Shown here: positions 9,959 through 19,109 of the stretch, one piece after another
Numbering within the stretch: the stretch's first letter is position 1
How the letters are laid out: each line of letters begins with the position of its first letter
Made by a program: the position numbers and the translations under genes
Notes under the pieces: model-generated
Seen by the model: only the letters and a program-made list of their open reading frames with translations
What the model was told of the DNA's origin: nothing
The model's database searches: none
Source of the DNA: Rhodospira trueperi
Lineage (GTDB): Bacteria > Pseudomonadota > Alphaproteobacteria > Rhodospirillales > Rhodospirillaceae
Direction: 5' to 3'
Assembly: GCF_900101965.1 (NCBI RefSeq)
Contig: NZ_FNAP01000016.1
Span: 1 to 63,072 of the forward strand
Length of the DNA: 63,072 bases

Positions 9959-10292
9959 GACCAAACCCCAAGCCTATTGGTCCGCGCCGCGTCGCGTTAC
10001 GCCAACAGCAAACACGCCAGTGCGCGAACCCTCGCGGACTGGCGGGCCGCCGTGGCGGCAAACGTCACGACCCAATGCGGTACGAAGACGATCCGGCCGG
10101 ACAAGGCCCGGACGGAAGACGGCTTTTTAGGCCGGCGCGCCCCGGCGAGTCAATGAAAGGATTGGCGGGACAGCAATTCTCAGGATGGAGGGAGAACACC
10201 GGTTGCGGCCGGTGCCGGCCTGTTCTCCTCCCCCTTCGGGGGGACGTTGGGAGGGGGGCGAGGGGATGTCCGCACGGACCCCGCTTGCCGCA

Positions 10293-10366
10293 TCAACCCC
10301 GCGGGCCTTTTTTCAACCCCACGGGCTTTCTTTTCAACCCCACGGGCTTTCTTTTCAACCCCACCC
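10293..10366. repeat. 21-base tandem repeat, about 3.5 units
   Basis: Units starting at 10293, 10313, 10334 and 10355 share TCAACCCCACGGGCTTTC plus a short T run. The second and third units are identical, the first has small changes, and the fourth breaks off after TCAACCCCAC. There are no spacers, so this is a simple tandem array and not a CRISPR. Confidence 0.8.
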
Positions 10367-10374
10367 CAGGCCCT

Positions 10375-10461
10375 CCCCTATCCAGGGGAGGGCGTTCGGC
10401 TCGCGCCTGGGGCTCACAGCCGTTCCCTTCGGAGGCCGCGCGGCCAAAATGAGAACTGCTG
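10375..10461. repeat. Dispersed repeat, copy B
   Basis: Second copy of the repeat at 187-271. It begins with a hairpin (CCCTCCCC/GGGGAGGG) and ends in GGCCAAAATGAGAACTGCTG. The two copies lie 10 kb apart, in non-coding DNA and in the same orientation. Confidence 0.7.
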
Positions 10462-10909
10462 TTGGCGGGAGCTTGACACAGGGGGCCGCTGTTGCCCCGA
10501 GAAGGCAAGGGCCGATGCGACGGGCGCGACGATCCGCTCGATCTCGGCGGGCGCGGGGGATTCGATGGAAAAGGGAACCGTCGGGTCAGAATTCCAACAG
10601 ATCGGCTCTCGTCTCCCCGGTTTCAAGCGAAGCCCGTGCCCATCGCGTCGCCCCGTCGAATCCCGTCAACGGACTCCTCATGCCGGCCCCAACGCGGCTT
10701 GAACGGCCTGAGCCCGTGTGCGGGCCGTCAGGCCGCTTTCGAAAAGCCTTCTCTAAAGACGCAGGCGGCCGGAAACCAGTCCCGTCCAATTGAGAACTTA
10801 CCTCTGCGGGCAAGCTCCGGTATGATGGGCAGGCCGCATGGTCCCGAAGGCGGCGCGGATCGGTTCGAGCCTTTTGGGACCGCATGGACTTTGGGAGGGG
10901 TTTGAGACG

Positions 10910-13717
10910 TTGAGCAACCCGGGCACGTCGGGGGCCACGAACGGTCCGATGCCAAAGGACGGCGGCACACCGCCGACGGGACTTGACCTGTCGGAGTGCG
11001 AGGCCGAACCAATCCATTTACTCGGCCACATCCAGCCGCACGGATACCTGTTGGCGCTTGATGCCGACGCCACCCGGATTACCCACGTCAGCGCCAATAT
11101 CGCCGGATTCCTGGGGCAGCCCCCCGAAGCCGTGTTGGGGAAATCCCTGCCGGACGTTCTGGAGGCCCCGGTGGCCCAGCGCCTCGTCGACCTGATTCGG
11201 GGAATCGGGACCCGGGCGGGGCCGACCGCGGCGACGGCGGTTTGTCCGCCCGGCTCGTCCGAGCCCTGCGCCGTCACGGTTCACCGGCACGCCGGCCGCC
11301 TGTTCGTCGAGGTCGAGCGTCTGCCTGCCGAGGAGACCGCGCCGACCGTGCCGGCCCTCACCGCCGTACCCGATTCTTTGGCGGAAATGGGCGACGACGT
11401 GCTGCATCGTCTGGCCGACCGTGCCGTGCGCGCGGTGGCCGAGGAAACCGGCTATGACCGGGTGATGATCTACATGTTCCATCCGGACTGGAGCGGTGAG
11501 GTCATCGCCGAGATGCGCCGCCCGGAGATGGTGCCCTATCTCGGTCTGCGCTATCCGGCCACGGACATTCCCTCTCAGGCGCGCCAGCTTTTCACCCTGA
11601 ACCTGCTGCGGGTGATCGCCGACGTGGACGCCCGGCCGGTCTCCATCGTGGCCGAGCCCGGCACCGCCGAGGACGCACAGGCGCCCGATCTGAGCCTGTC
11701 CGGCCTCCGCAGCGTCTCGCCCTACCACCTTGAATACATGCGCAACATGGGGGTGGCGGCGTCGCTGACCGCGTCGATCATCATCGACGGAGAACTGTGG
11801 GGCATGGTGGCCTGCCACCACCGGCGTCCTCGTCTGACCCCGCCCGCGCAGCGCGCGGCGGTGATGCGGCGGGTCGGCGATCTGGTCGCCCACGTCAAGG
11901 CCCAGGAGCAGATGGAGGCGGTGCGCCGCGCGCGCGCCGTGGACTTCGCCATGGGCCGGCTCGATCGGCGCTTGAGCGAGGGTCAGGATCCGGTGTCCGC
12001 CCTTCTGATGGGCGATCAGCGCCTCGTCGAGGACCTGGAGGCCCAGGGCGCCATGGTGGCAGCGGATGGGGCGATGGCCCTGGTCGGCCGCTGCCCCAGC
12101 GGGCCGGTGATCGCCAGAGTCCTGGAGATGGCCGCCCGGACGGACGGTCCGGTTTTCATGACGGACGCGCTCAGCGCCGAGATCGGCGCCGTTGGCGACG
12201 GCGAAGGGCCGAATGCGGACGAACCCGTCGTGGGGGTGTCCGGGGATATCGCGGGGTGCGCCGTCCTGGTGATGTCTCGCGCGCCCCTTGTGGCCATCGC
12301 CGCATTCCGCGAACCCGAATCCCGCAATGTGTTCTGGGCCGGCGATCCCAACAAGCCGGCGATCCGCGAAGAGGGCAAGGAGCGCATCAGTCCGCGCAAC
12401 TCCTTCGCCGCCTGGAGGGAAAGAGTCGAGGATCGGTCGCGTCCGTGGGAGAGGTGGTGCGCCGACCTGCTGACCCGCGCCGGGACCGCGGTGGGCCGTC
12501 ATGTTGGCGCGGACAATCCGGCCGAGGCCTTGGGAAACGCCGTGCGCGGCCTCGCCATGCGCTTCAAGGATGCGCGCACCGTGCCAGGCGGGACCCTGGA
12601 CGCGGCGGGACAGGGAGTTCTGCTGACCCTGCGACAGTCCGGGCATCGGGCTCGCGTCGTAGCCACCAACCAGACCTTTCTCGACCTGTTCGACCTGGAA
12701 CCCGGCACGATCGAGGGTGAATCTCTGCACACCGTCGCGGCGCGGATCGGCCTGCCCGACGACCTTCGCCGCAAGGTCCTGTCCGGTCCCCAAACGTTCG
12801 ACTGCTGGTCACGGTCGCTGGGGCGGCGGGCGCTGGAAACGGTCGCCCGCAACATGCTGGCGGTGCGCGACAACGGATCCGTCGTGGAATGGGACGTGTT
12901 CACCTTCCGCGATGTCACCGCCTTCCACCGCACCGCCGAGGCCTTGGCCGCCGCCCGTGACGAGGCGGTCACGGCCTCGCGCCAGAAGAGCGAGTTTCTG
13001 GCCAACGTCAGTCACGAACTCAAAACACCGCTGAACGCGATCATCGGGTTTTCCGAGTTGATCCAGTCCGGCCGAGTGGGGCCGACATCGGATCGGGTCA
13101 CCGACTACGCGCGCATCATCGGCGAGGCGGGTCACCATCTGCTGACCATGATCAACGATCTGCTCGATCTGTCCCGGGCCGAGGCCGGCCGTCAGATCAT
13201 CGAGGATGAGCCCGTCAATCTGACCACGCTGGCGCGGGACTGCCTGTCCTGGATGCGCTCGCAGCCGCGCGGCGACGCCGTCACCTGGACTCCCGGCGGT
13301 GTGCCCGATGGCCCCCTTTGGGTGCGCGGCGACAGTCGCGCCCTGCGCCGGGTCCTGCTCAACCTTCTGGGCAATGCCCTGAAGTTCACGCCCGACGGCG
13401 GAACGGTTGGTCTGGTGGTGGGACACATGGGCGATGGCAGCGTGTTCCTGGAGGCGCGGGATACCGGAATCGGCATTCCGGCCGATGAGGTGGAGAGCAT
13501 CTTCCAACCGTTCCGGCGCGGCAAGGGCGCGAACGTCAGCGCCCGGGAAGGCGCGGGACTGGGGCTTGCCATGACCAAGGCCATGGTGGACCTGCACGGC
13601 GGCCGGATCACCGTCGAGAGCACGGTCGGCACGGGTAGCACCTTCCGCGTTCTGCTGCCGCGAGACCGGGTGTTGAGGTCGGGCTCGGATCCGATCAACC
13701 CCGCCCAACCCGCGTAA
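10910..13717 (+). CDS. Bacteriophytochrome sensor histidine kinase
   Basis: Red/far-red photoreceptor kinase with PAS, GAF, PHY, an extra PAS-like segment, HisKA and HATPase_c. The biliverdin-attachment cysteine is in the expected N-terminal place (LSECEAEPIHLLGHIQPHG). The GAF domain has YPATDIPSQARQLF (PASDIP motif) and SPYHLEYMRNMGV, with ACHH further on. The PHY tongue PRxSF motif is PRNSF. The kinase core has FLANVSHELKTPLNAI (phosphorylated His), NALKFTP, DTGIGIP and GAGLGLAM. A TTG at 10910 with GGGAGGGG nine bases upstream is the best start; ATG at 10838 or 10949 are alternatives. No heme oxygenase or paired regulator adjoins it; the nearest single-domain regulator is at 17804. Confidence 0.92.
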   Translation: MSNPGTSGATNGPMPKDGGTPPTGLDLSECEAEPIHLLGHIQPHGYLLALDADATRITHVSANIAGFLGQPPEAVLGKSLPDVLEAPVAQRLVDLIRGIGTRAGPTAATAVCPPGSSEPCAVTVHRHAGRLFVEVERLPAEETAPTVPALTAVPDSLAEMGDDVLHRLADRAVRAVAEETGYDRVMIYMFHPDWSGEVIAEMRRPEMVPYLGLRYPATDIPSQARQLFTLNLLRVIADVDARPVSIVAEPGTAEDAQAPDLSLSGLRSVSPYHLEYMRNMGVAASLTASIIIDGELWGMVACHHRRPRLTPPAQRAAVMRRVGDLVAHVKAQEQMEAVRRARAVDFAMGRLDRRLSEGQDPVSALLMGDQRLVEDLEAQGAMVAADGAMALVGRCPSGPVIARVLEMAARTDGPVFMTDALSAEIGAVGDGEGPNADEPVVGVSGDIAGCAVLVMSRAPLVAIAAFREPESRNVFWAGDPNKPAIREEGKERISPRNSFAAWRERVEDRSRPWERWCADLLTRAGTAVGRHVGADNPAEALGNAVRGLAMRFKDARTVPGGTLDAAGQGVLLTLRQSGHRARVVATNQTFLDLFDLEPGTIEGESLHTVAARIGLPDDLRRKVLSGPQTFDCWSRSLGRRALETVARNMLAVRDNGSVVEWDVFTFRDVTAFHRTAEALAAARDEAVTASRQKSEFLANVSHELKTPLNAIIGFSELIQSGRVGPTSDRVTDYARIIGEAGHHLLTMINDLLDLSRAEAGRQIIEDEPVNLTTLARDCLSWMRSQPRGDAVTWTPGGVPDGPLWVRGDSRALRRVLLNLLGNALKFTPDGGTVGLVVGHMGDGSVFLEARDTGIGIPADEVESIFQPFRRGKGANVSAREGAGLGLAMTKAMVDLHGGRITVESTVGTGSTFRVLLPRDRVLRSGSDPINPAQPA

Positions 13718-13820
13718 GACATCCCGCGCAGGCCCGGACCAGCGGGCGAAGACGTCGGGGACCGAGGCCGGATGCGGCGGGGGGCAACGCACCCAAGCCG
13801 GATCAACATGGACCCTGACC

Positions 13821-14240
13821 ATGCGCCAGCATCACGACACCCTGACCGTTCAGACACGCGGCACCGGCTTCGTTGAGTTCACCCGCGACGCCGCCCGGCT
13901 CGTGGCCGACAGCGGCATCCGCGACGGCCTGCTGACCCTGCTGATCCAGCACACATCGGCCGGACTGACCATCACCGAGAACGCCGACCCGGACGTGCTC
14001 GCCGATCTGACCGACCGCCTCGCGGTGCTGGCGCCGCGCGATCCCTCGCTGTACCGCCATGGGCTGGAGGGGCCGGACGACATGCCCGCGCATATCCGAA
14101 CCCTGCTGACCAACGTGCAACTCTCGATTCCGGTCAGGGACGGCCGCATGGTCCTGGGCACCTGGCAGGGGCTGTTCGTGGTCGAACACCGCGCGCGCGG
14201 TGGTCGCCGTCAGGTTGCGGCGCATGTCATCGGCGAGTGA
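13821..14240 (+). CDS. YjbQ family protein (UPF0047)
   Basis: A 139-residue single-domain protein of the YjbQ/UPF0047 family. The signature HTSAGLTITENADPDV is at residues 44-59 and the metal-site end GTWQGLFVVEHR at about 113-124. Members have weak thiamine-phosphate-synthase activity in E. coli and are otherwise uncharacterised. It lies 103 bases after the phytochrome gene; the functional link, if any, is unclear. Confidence 0.9.
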   Translation: MRQHHDTLTVQTRGTGFVEFTRDAARLVADSGIRDGLLTLLIQHTSAGLTITENADPDVLADLTDRLAVLAPRDPSLYRHGLEGPDDMPAHIRTLLTNVQLSIPVRDGRMVLGTWQGLFVVEHRARGGRRQVAAHVIGE

Positions 14241-14510
14241 CGCCGAAAAGGAACTCCGCGCCCACAGAAGGTCTCGATGCGGTTGGACGACAGGGGACCT
14301 GACGGCGCCGCCCGGCGGCCTCCGCGCCGCCGAAAGGTTTGTTCGCAGTGCAGCATTGACTATATTGCCGGCACAGGGATGAGCGGTGATCCGCTGGCGC
14401 CGGGGTTTCCGGCGCGACGGGACGCCGCGTCCACGGTCCGGGACCGACGCTCGGTCTCGTCCCAAGGGGAGAAACAAGCTTCCCCGTATCAGTCGATCTT
14501 GGAGGACTTC

Positions 14511-15488
14511 ATGAGCTTCACCGTCATCGAGCAGGCTCCGGCGCGCCTGAACCGTTCCGAATTGGCCGTGCCCGGCTCCAGCGCGCGTTTTCTGGAAAAG
14601 GCCGCGCAGGGGGCCGCCGACGTGGTGTTCCTGGACCTGGAGGACGCGGTCGCGCCCGACGAGAAGGAGAAAGCCCGCAAGAACATCATCGCGGCGCTGA
14701 ACGATCTGGACTGGAGCGGCAAGACCGTGTCCATGCGTATCAACGGCCTGGACACGCACTACATGTACCGCGACTTGGTCGAGGTGCTGGAGGGCGCCCC
14801 CGGCAAGCTGGACCTGATCATGATCCCCAAGGTCGGCACCGCCGCCGACGTGTACACGGTGGACTGTATCGTCAGCCAGATCGAGGCCGCGACCAAGGTC
14901 GAGAAGCGCATCGGCTTTGAGATGATCATCGAGACCGCGCTGGGCATGGCCAATATCCATGAAATCGCCGCCGCCTCGCCGCGCAACGAGAGCCTGCATT
15001 TCGGCGTCGCCGACTATGCGGCCTCAACCAAGGCGGCCACCGTGGGAATCGGCGGTCCCAATCCGAACTACGGTGTGTTGACCGACCCGGCCGACGACGG
15101 CAGCCGCGACTATCATTGGGGCGACATGTGGCACTACGCCATCGCCCGCATGGTGGTGGCCGCGCGCGCCCACGGCCTGCGCCCGCTGGACGGCCCCTTC
15201 GGGGACATCAAGGACCCGGACGGCTACACCGCCCAGGCGCGCCGTGCCATGGTACTGGGCTGCGAGGGCAAGTGGGCGATCCACCCCTCCCAGGTCGATC
15301 TCGCCAACGAGATCTTCACACCGACCGAAAAGGACATCGCCAAGGCCAAGGCGATCCTGGAGGCCATGGAGCAGGCCAAGAAAGAGGGTCGTGGCGCCGT
15401 GACCCTGGACGGCAAGCTGATCGACATCGCCTCCATCAAGCAGGCCGAGGTGATGGTCAACAAGGCCGCGCAGATCGCGGGGAAGTAG
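14511..15488 (+). CDS. mcl1: L-malyl-CoA/beta-methylmalyl-CoA lyase
   Basis: A CitE-like aldolase of 325 residues that cleaves malyl-CoA and beta-methylmalyl-CoA to glyoxylate and acetyl- or propionyl-CoA in the ethylmalonyl-CoA pathway. It closely follows Rhodobacter Mcl1: MSF.., ADVVFLDLEDAVAPDEK, VSMRINGLDTHYMYRDLVEVLE, IMIPKVG, IIETALGMANIHEIAAASPR, GKWAIHPSQV and DIASIKQAEVMV. The start at 14511 has GGAGG five bases ahead. The 270-base leader upstream suggests its own promoter. Presence of this enzyme suggests acetate assimilation without isocitrate lyase, but the other pathway genes are not in view. Confidence 0.92.
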   Translation: MSFTVIEQAPARLNRSELAVPGSSARFLEKAAQGAADVVFLDLEDAVAPDEKEKARKNIIAALNDLDWSGKTVSMRINGLDTHYMYRDLVEVLEGAPGKLDLIMIPKVGTAADVYTVDCIVSQIEAATKVEKRIGFEMIIETALGMANIHEIAAASPRNESLHFGVADYAASTKAATVGIGGPNPNYGVLTDPADDGSRDYHWGDMWHYAIARMVVAARAHGLRPLDGPFGDIKDPDGYTAQARRAMVLGCEGKWAIHPSQVDLANEIFTPTEKDIAKAKAILEAMEQAKKEGRGAVTLDGKLIDIASIKQAEVMVNKAAQIAGK

Positions 15489-15522
15489 GGCGTGTCCGGG
15501 CGGGCGGCCGATGGTCGCCCCC

Positions 15523-16776
15523 CTATGCCCCCGGCAGGGCGTCGAGCAGGCGGTCGACGTCTTCGGCCGTGTTGGTGTGGACCATGCTGGCGCGGACGAT
15601 GCCGTCGTCCGGATCCAGGCCCAGCGCCTCGATGGCCCGCCAGGCGTAGAAATTCCCGTGACGGACGGCGACCTTGCGGGCGTGCAGCGTCGATGCGATG
15701 TCGCGGGACGACAGGCGCTCATGCACGAAGGCCACGGTGGGCGAGCGGTGCGTCCCGGCCTCCTGGGCGCCGATCACCCGGATCCCGGGGATGGCGTGCA
15801 GGCCCGCCAGCAGACGCGCGGTCAGGGCCTCCTGATGGGCCTCGAAGGCGCCGAACAGGCGCTCGACGCGGGTGCGCGGGGCATCGTCCGGCCCGCCCCC
15901 CAAGTCCCGGTCGAGGGCTTCCAGATAGTCGGTGATCCCGGCCAGTGCCGCCGCCAGTTCGTGCGGGGGGCCGCCGGGATTGAGCGGCAGGGTGCCCTTG
16001 CCGGCGAGAAACATGTGGTTCTGGTTCTCCAGACGTCCCGGCAGTTCCGGCCGCAGCGCCAGAACGCCCACATGCGGCCCGAACACCTTGTAAGGACTGA
16101 ACGCATAGGCGTCGGCGTTCAGCGCCATCACGTCCACCAGCGCATGTGGGGCGAACGACACGCCGTCCACCACCGCCAGCGCGCCGGCCTCGTGCGCCAG
16201 CCGGACGGCGTGGGCGGCATCGCTCACCGCGCCGGTGACGTTGGAGGCATGGGGCAGGCACACCAGCCGGGTGTTCTCGGTCAACAGGGACTCAAGGTCC
16301 GCGATGTCCAGCGCGGCCGTCTCCGGATCGAGGCGCCATTCCCGGATCGTCGCGCCCACCCGTGTCAAGCGCCGCCATGGCGTGATGTTGGCCTCGTGGT
16401 CCAGGTTGGTGACGATGATCTCGTCGCCCGGCTCGAACAGCGGGGCCAACGCGTTGGCCAGGACATGCAGGTTGGTCGAGGTATCGGCGCCAATCACCAG
16501 GGTGTCGACCGGAGCATTGGCCATCGTGGCCATGGCGGCCGTGCCTTCAGCGATCATGGCCGACGCCAGCGCCGACGCCGGGAAGGGTGCGCCCGGCTGC
16601 ACCTTGGCCTCGATCATGAAGCGGGTCAGGCGGTCCAGGACGGCCTGGGGGACATAGGTGCCGCCGGCGTTCTCGAAAAACGCCCAGCCCGCGCAGGGGC
16701 CGGTTCGGAAGGCGGGGAAACGCGCGCGGGCAACGGCTGGATCGAACGCGGGTGCTGCGGCATTGGCATCGGGCAT
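15523..16776 (-). CDS. Class V aminotransferase, cysteine desulfurase-like
   Basis: A PLP enzyme of 417 residues from the class V family, in the cysteine-desulfurase-like subgroup that differs from IscS and SufS. The motifs FFENAGGTYVPQAVLDRL near the N-terminus, LVIGADTSTNLHVLANAL, TNLDHEANITPW, LPHASNVTGAV and the PLP-lysine segment AFSPYKVFGPHVG are all present. No Fe-S assembly genes neighbour it, so desulfurase activity is not assured; kynureninase- or isopenicillin-epimerase-like chemistry is possible. The start at 16776 excludes a long arginine-rich upstream extension. It converges with mcl1. Confidence 0.85.
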   Translation of the reverse strand: MPDANAAAPAFDPAVARARFPAFRTGPCAGWAFFENAGGTYVPQAVLDRLTRFMIEAKVQPGAPFPASALASAMIAEGTAAMATMANAPVDTLVIGADTSTNLHVLANALAPLFEPGDEIIVTNLDHEANITPWRRLTRVGATIREWRLDPETAALDIADLESLLTENTRLVCLPHASNVTGAVSDAAHAVRLAHEAGALAVVDGVSFAPHALVDVMALNADAYAFSPYKVFGPHVGVLALRPELPGRLENQNHMFLAGKGTLPLNPGGPPHELAAALAGITDYLEALDRDLGGGPDDAPRTRVERLFGAFEAHQEALTARLLAGLHAIPGIRVIGAQEAGTHRSPTVAFVHERLSSRDIASTLHARKVAVRHGNFYAWRAIEALGLDPDDGIVRASMVHTNTAEDVDRLLDALPGA

Positions 16777-16835
16777 GACGGGACGAACTCGACAAAGGGG
16801 ATAGGGAGGCATTGGACCACTGGCCTCGGCCGGGG

Positions 16836-17594
16836 TCAGGCCATCAGTCCGGTGCCCACGGCCAGCGCCAGCAGCATCAGCCCGCCGGCGCCCAGGAAGA
16901 CCACGCCCGTGGCGGTACGCTGATCCGCCATCAAACGGCGCAGGGCGCGGCGGGGCATGGCCGACCAGGATCCGGGTCCACCCCTGTGCCGGGCCAGCCC
17001 CGCGTCGTGCAACGCGGTCCAGGCCTGCTCGACGGATGCGGAGGGCGCTGATCCGTCCGCGTCCGCCGCCCGTAACTCCTGCAGAAACGGCCCGAGCGGC
17101 GCGACACCCTCGGGACGGCCGCGCGGAAATTGGGTGCGTCCGGGCACCAGCACCTGACCGGTGACCGTCAGGTCTTCGGCGTCCGCCTCGGCAAGCGCCG
17201 CGCGCACGGCCGTCATGGCGCGGTTCAGACGGAGGAGCGGGTTGCCGAAATGATAGATTTCCAGGCCCAGGTCCTGGCGCCAGACGCGGGCGCCGCGCCG
17301 CCCGATCAGACGGCCCGACCGCATGCATGTCTCAAGAACCACGAGGCCGGTGGGCAAGCGCACCAGATGATCGATCTGGCACAGCCCGCCGTGCCGGCCC
17401 TTCAGGACCAGATCGTTCAGGCAGGTCAGGCCGGCCTTGTGCAGCGAGCGGGCCACCCGCCGCTCGGCCCGGCCCTGCCGCAGTGCCGGCCCCACGGTCA
17501 TGTAGACGCCGGCGACCAGCAGGAACACGGCGACGACGGCGAACAGAAGGCCCCACAACACATCCGTGGCCCACAGGATCAAGCTCTGTTCCAT
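16836..17594 (-). CDS. Membrane-anchored NERD domain protein
   Basis: A 252-residue protein with an N-terminal membrane helix (VLWGLLFAVVAVFLLVAGVYM), a nuclease-related NERD domain, and a C-terminal membrane helix (VVFLGAGGLMLLALAVGTG). The NERD core is LNDLVLKGRHGGLCQIDHLV, then LVVLETCMRSGRLIGRRG; the acidic IDHL aspartate is kept, but the usual lysine of the E-x-K motif is replaced (ETCMR), so nuclease activity is doubtful. It is upstream of the aminotransferase on the same strand and diverges from the response regulator. Confidence 0.78.
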   Translation of the reverse strand: MEQSLILWATDVLWGLLFAVVAVFLLVAGVYMTVGPALRQGRAERRVARSLHKAGLTCLNDLVLKGRHGGLCQIDHLVRLPTGLVVLETCMRSGRLIGRRGARVWRQDLGLEIYHFGNPLLRLNRAMTAVRAALAEADAEDLTVTGQVLVPGRTQFPRGRPEGVAPLGPFLQELRAADADGSAPSASVEQAWTALHDAGLARHRGGPGSWSAMPRRALRRLMADQRTATGVVFLGAGGLMLLALAVGTGLMA

Positions 17595-17803
17595 GGTGTC
17601 GTGCCCGGGCTCCCGTTGTGGCCGGCGGCCGGCCGGGACCGCCGCCGCGTTTTCCATCCGTTTCCGGTTCTTCTTCATACGCGTCGACCGGCGCGTTGGC
17701 CAGCGCCGAAACGCCCTGTCGCCCGGCGGGGCGCGGCGAACTTGACCTGACGGGTCGCACCCTGACATTGAAGAGAGGGGAAGTTTACAAAAAGGACGGT
17801 CTC

Positions 17804-18352
17804 ATGGGTCTCGACCTCAGCCGGCTGTGCGTCCTGATCGTTGACGACAATACGCACATGCGCCTGATCGTCACGGAGATCCTGCGCTCCCTTGGCGTCG
17901 GAACGATCAAGGCAGCCGCCGATGGGGCGGATGCCCTGAAGATGATGCGCGTGGTGGAGGCCGACATCGTCATCGCCGATATCGACATGGCGCCGCTGGA
18001 CGGGCTGGAGCTGACGCGGCTGTTGCGAACCTCGAAGGACAGCCCGAACCCTTACGTGCCCATCATCATGCTGACCGGCCATACCGAGGCGTTCCGGGTG
18101 GTCGAGGCCCGCGACGCCGGGATCGATGAGTTCCTGGCCAAGCCGATCTCGGTGAGCAGCCTGTATTCGCGCATGCGCGCGGTGATCGAGCGCCGCCGAC
18201 TGTACATCCGCTCCAAGGGATATGTGGGGCCGGATCGGCGGCGTCGCGACAGTGACTTCCGCAAGTCCGGTGGTACCGAGCGGCGCCGCGATCCGGAGGG
18301 CGGACTGAGTTCGGCATTAATTGACACTCCTGGGCAGGATCAAACCGCCTGA
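17804..18352 (+). CDS. Single-domain response regulator
   Basis: A receiver domain of about 125 residues plus a basic tail. The acidic pair is in LIVDDNTHMR, the phospho-acceptor aspartate in VIADIDMAPLDG, the conserved Thr in IIMLTGH and the Lys in FLAKPIS. After residue 130 comes YVGPDRRRRDSDF, a tail typical of alphaproteobacterial CheY-like regulators without an output domain. The start follows an A-rich leader and an AAAGGACGG ribosome site. It has no paired kinase next to it; the orphan phytochrome kinase at 10910 is one possible partner. Confidence 0.87.
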   Translation: MGLDLSRLCVLIVDDNTHMRLIVTEILRSLGVGTIKAAADGADALKMMRVVEADIVIADIDMAPLDGLELTRLLRTSKDSPNPYVPIIMLTGHTEAFRVVEARDAGIDEFLAKPISVSSLYSRMRAVIERRRLYIRSKGYVGPDRRRRDSDFRKSGGTERRRDPEGGLSSALIDTPGQDQTA

Positions 18353-18420
18353 AACCGTTTGCCTTCCCACCATGAGCCGCTAAGGTGCCCAATTGCTGGG
18401 TTGACGGGGAGATGGCGGCC

Positions 18421-19062
18421 ATGACGTGGACCGTGAGCAGGGCCTTGACCGTGGGATTGGTAGGCCTGGGCCTGAGCGTGGGCGCGCCCGGTTCGACGGC
18501 GCGCGCGGATCAGGACTTCAATCTGATTGCCGCCGCCTCGTTGGCCGTCATCGGTGCGGGCATGATCGGCGATCATATTCGCGGCAACGACATCTGGGCT
18601 CCCGGGCCGGAGGAGCCCTTCCGCGTCGCTCTGGGCGCTGGTGTCGCCAACGTGAATCCCGACAATGAGGCGGACGGAGACACCCTGTACGGCCTGTTCC
18701 GGGCTGAGGCCCGCCTGCCCATGAAGCTGTGGCGGTTCACACCCATCGCCGGTGTTGAGGTGACCCATGAGGGGTCGGTCTACGGCTACGGCGGCCTTGC
18801 GCTCGACGTGTTCTTCGGTGAGAACATCCTCGTCACGCCGAGCGCGGCCGTTGGCTTCTACAGCGCCGGGGGCGGCCGCGACCTGGGTTATCCGCTGGAG
18901 TTCCGCACCGGCCTGGAGGCGGCCTGGCAGTTCGAAGGCGGCACCCGCCTGGGCTTAGCCTATCACCACATCTCGAACGCCGAACTGGGCGACCGCAACC
19001 CGGGCATCGAGAACTTGACGGTCAATCTGGCCGTGCCCCTGGGCATGGTGTTCGGGGAGTAA
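18421..19062 (+). CDS. PagL-like lipid A deacylase
   Basis: A 213-residue outer-membrane beta-barrel with a signal peptide (LTVGLVGLGLSVGAPGSTARA). The C-terminal half carries the PagL/acyloxyacyl hydrolase signature YHHISNAELG..NPGIENL, in which the catalytic His, Ser and Glu are all recognisable. PagL removes the 3-O acyl chain of lipid A, altering envelope permeability and immune recognition. Two close ATGs (18412 and 18421) compete; 18421 has GGGGAG at nine bases. It stands alone on the plus strand, convergent with the following gene. Confidence 0.8.
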   Translation: MTWTVSRALTVGLVGLGLSVGAPGSTARADQDFNLIAAASLAVIGAGMIGDHIRGNDIWAPGPEEPFRVALGAGVANVNPDNEADGDTLYGLFRAEARLPMKLWRFTPIAGVEVTHEGSVYGYGGLALDVFFGENILVTPSAAVGFYSAGGGRDLGYPLEFRTGLEAAWQFEGGTRLGLAYHHISNAELGDRNPGIENLTVNLAVPLGMVFGE

Positions 19063-19109
19063 CGGGGGGGCGGGTGGCGTGCCGGCGTCCGGACCCATCG
19101 GCCTGCGGA

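Larger units (their letters stand above)
9959..10909. other. Long intergenic region between ffh and the phytochrome gene
   Basis: About 950 bases with no gene I can support; the open frames here have no family signatures, good starts or codon-use support. It contains a 21-base tandem repeat (10293-10366) and one copy of a dispersed repeat (10375-10461). Promoters for ffh (leftward) and the phytochrome gene (rightward) must lie here, but I see no unambiguous -35/-10 pair. Confidence 0.6.

Noticed and set aside
10293-10366. CRISPR-like array
   Set aside because: Units follow each other without spacers and are only 21 bases; it is a tandem repeat.
11018-12793. 591-codon minus-strand frame opposite the phytochrome gene
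   Set aside because: Antisense shadow of a gene with complete phytochrome signatures.
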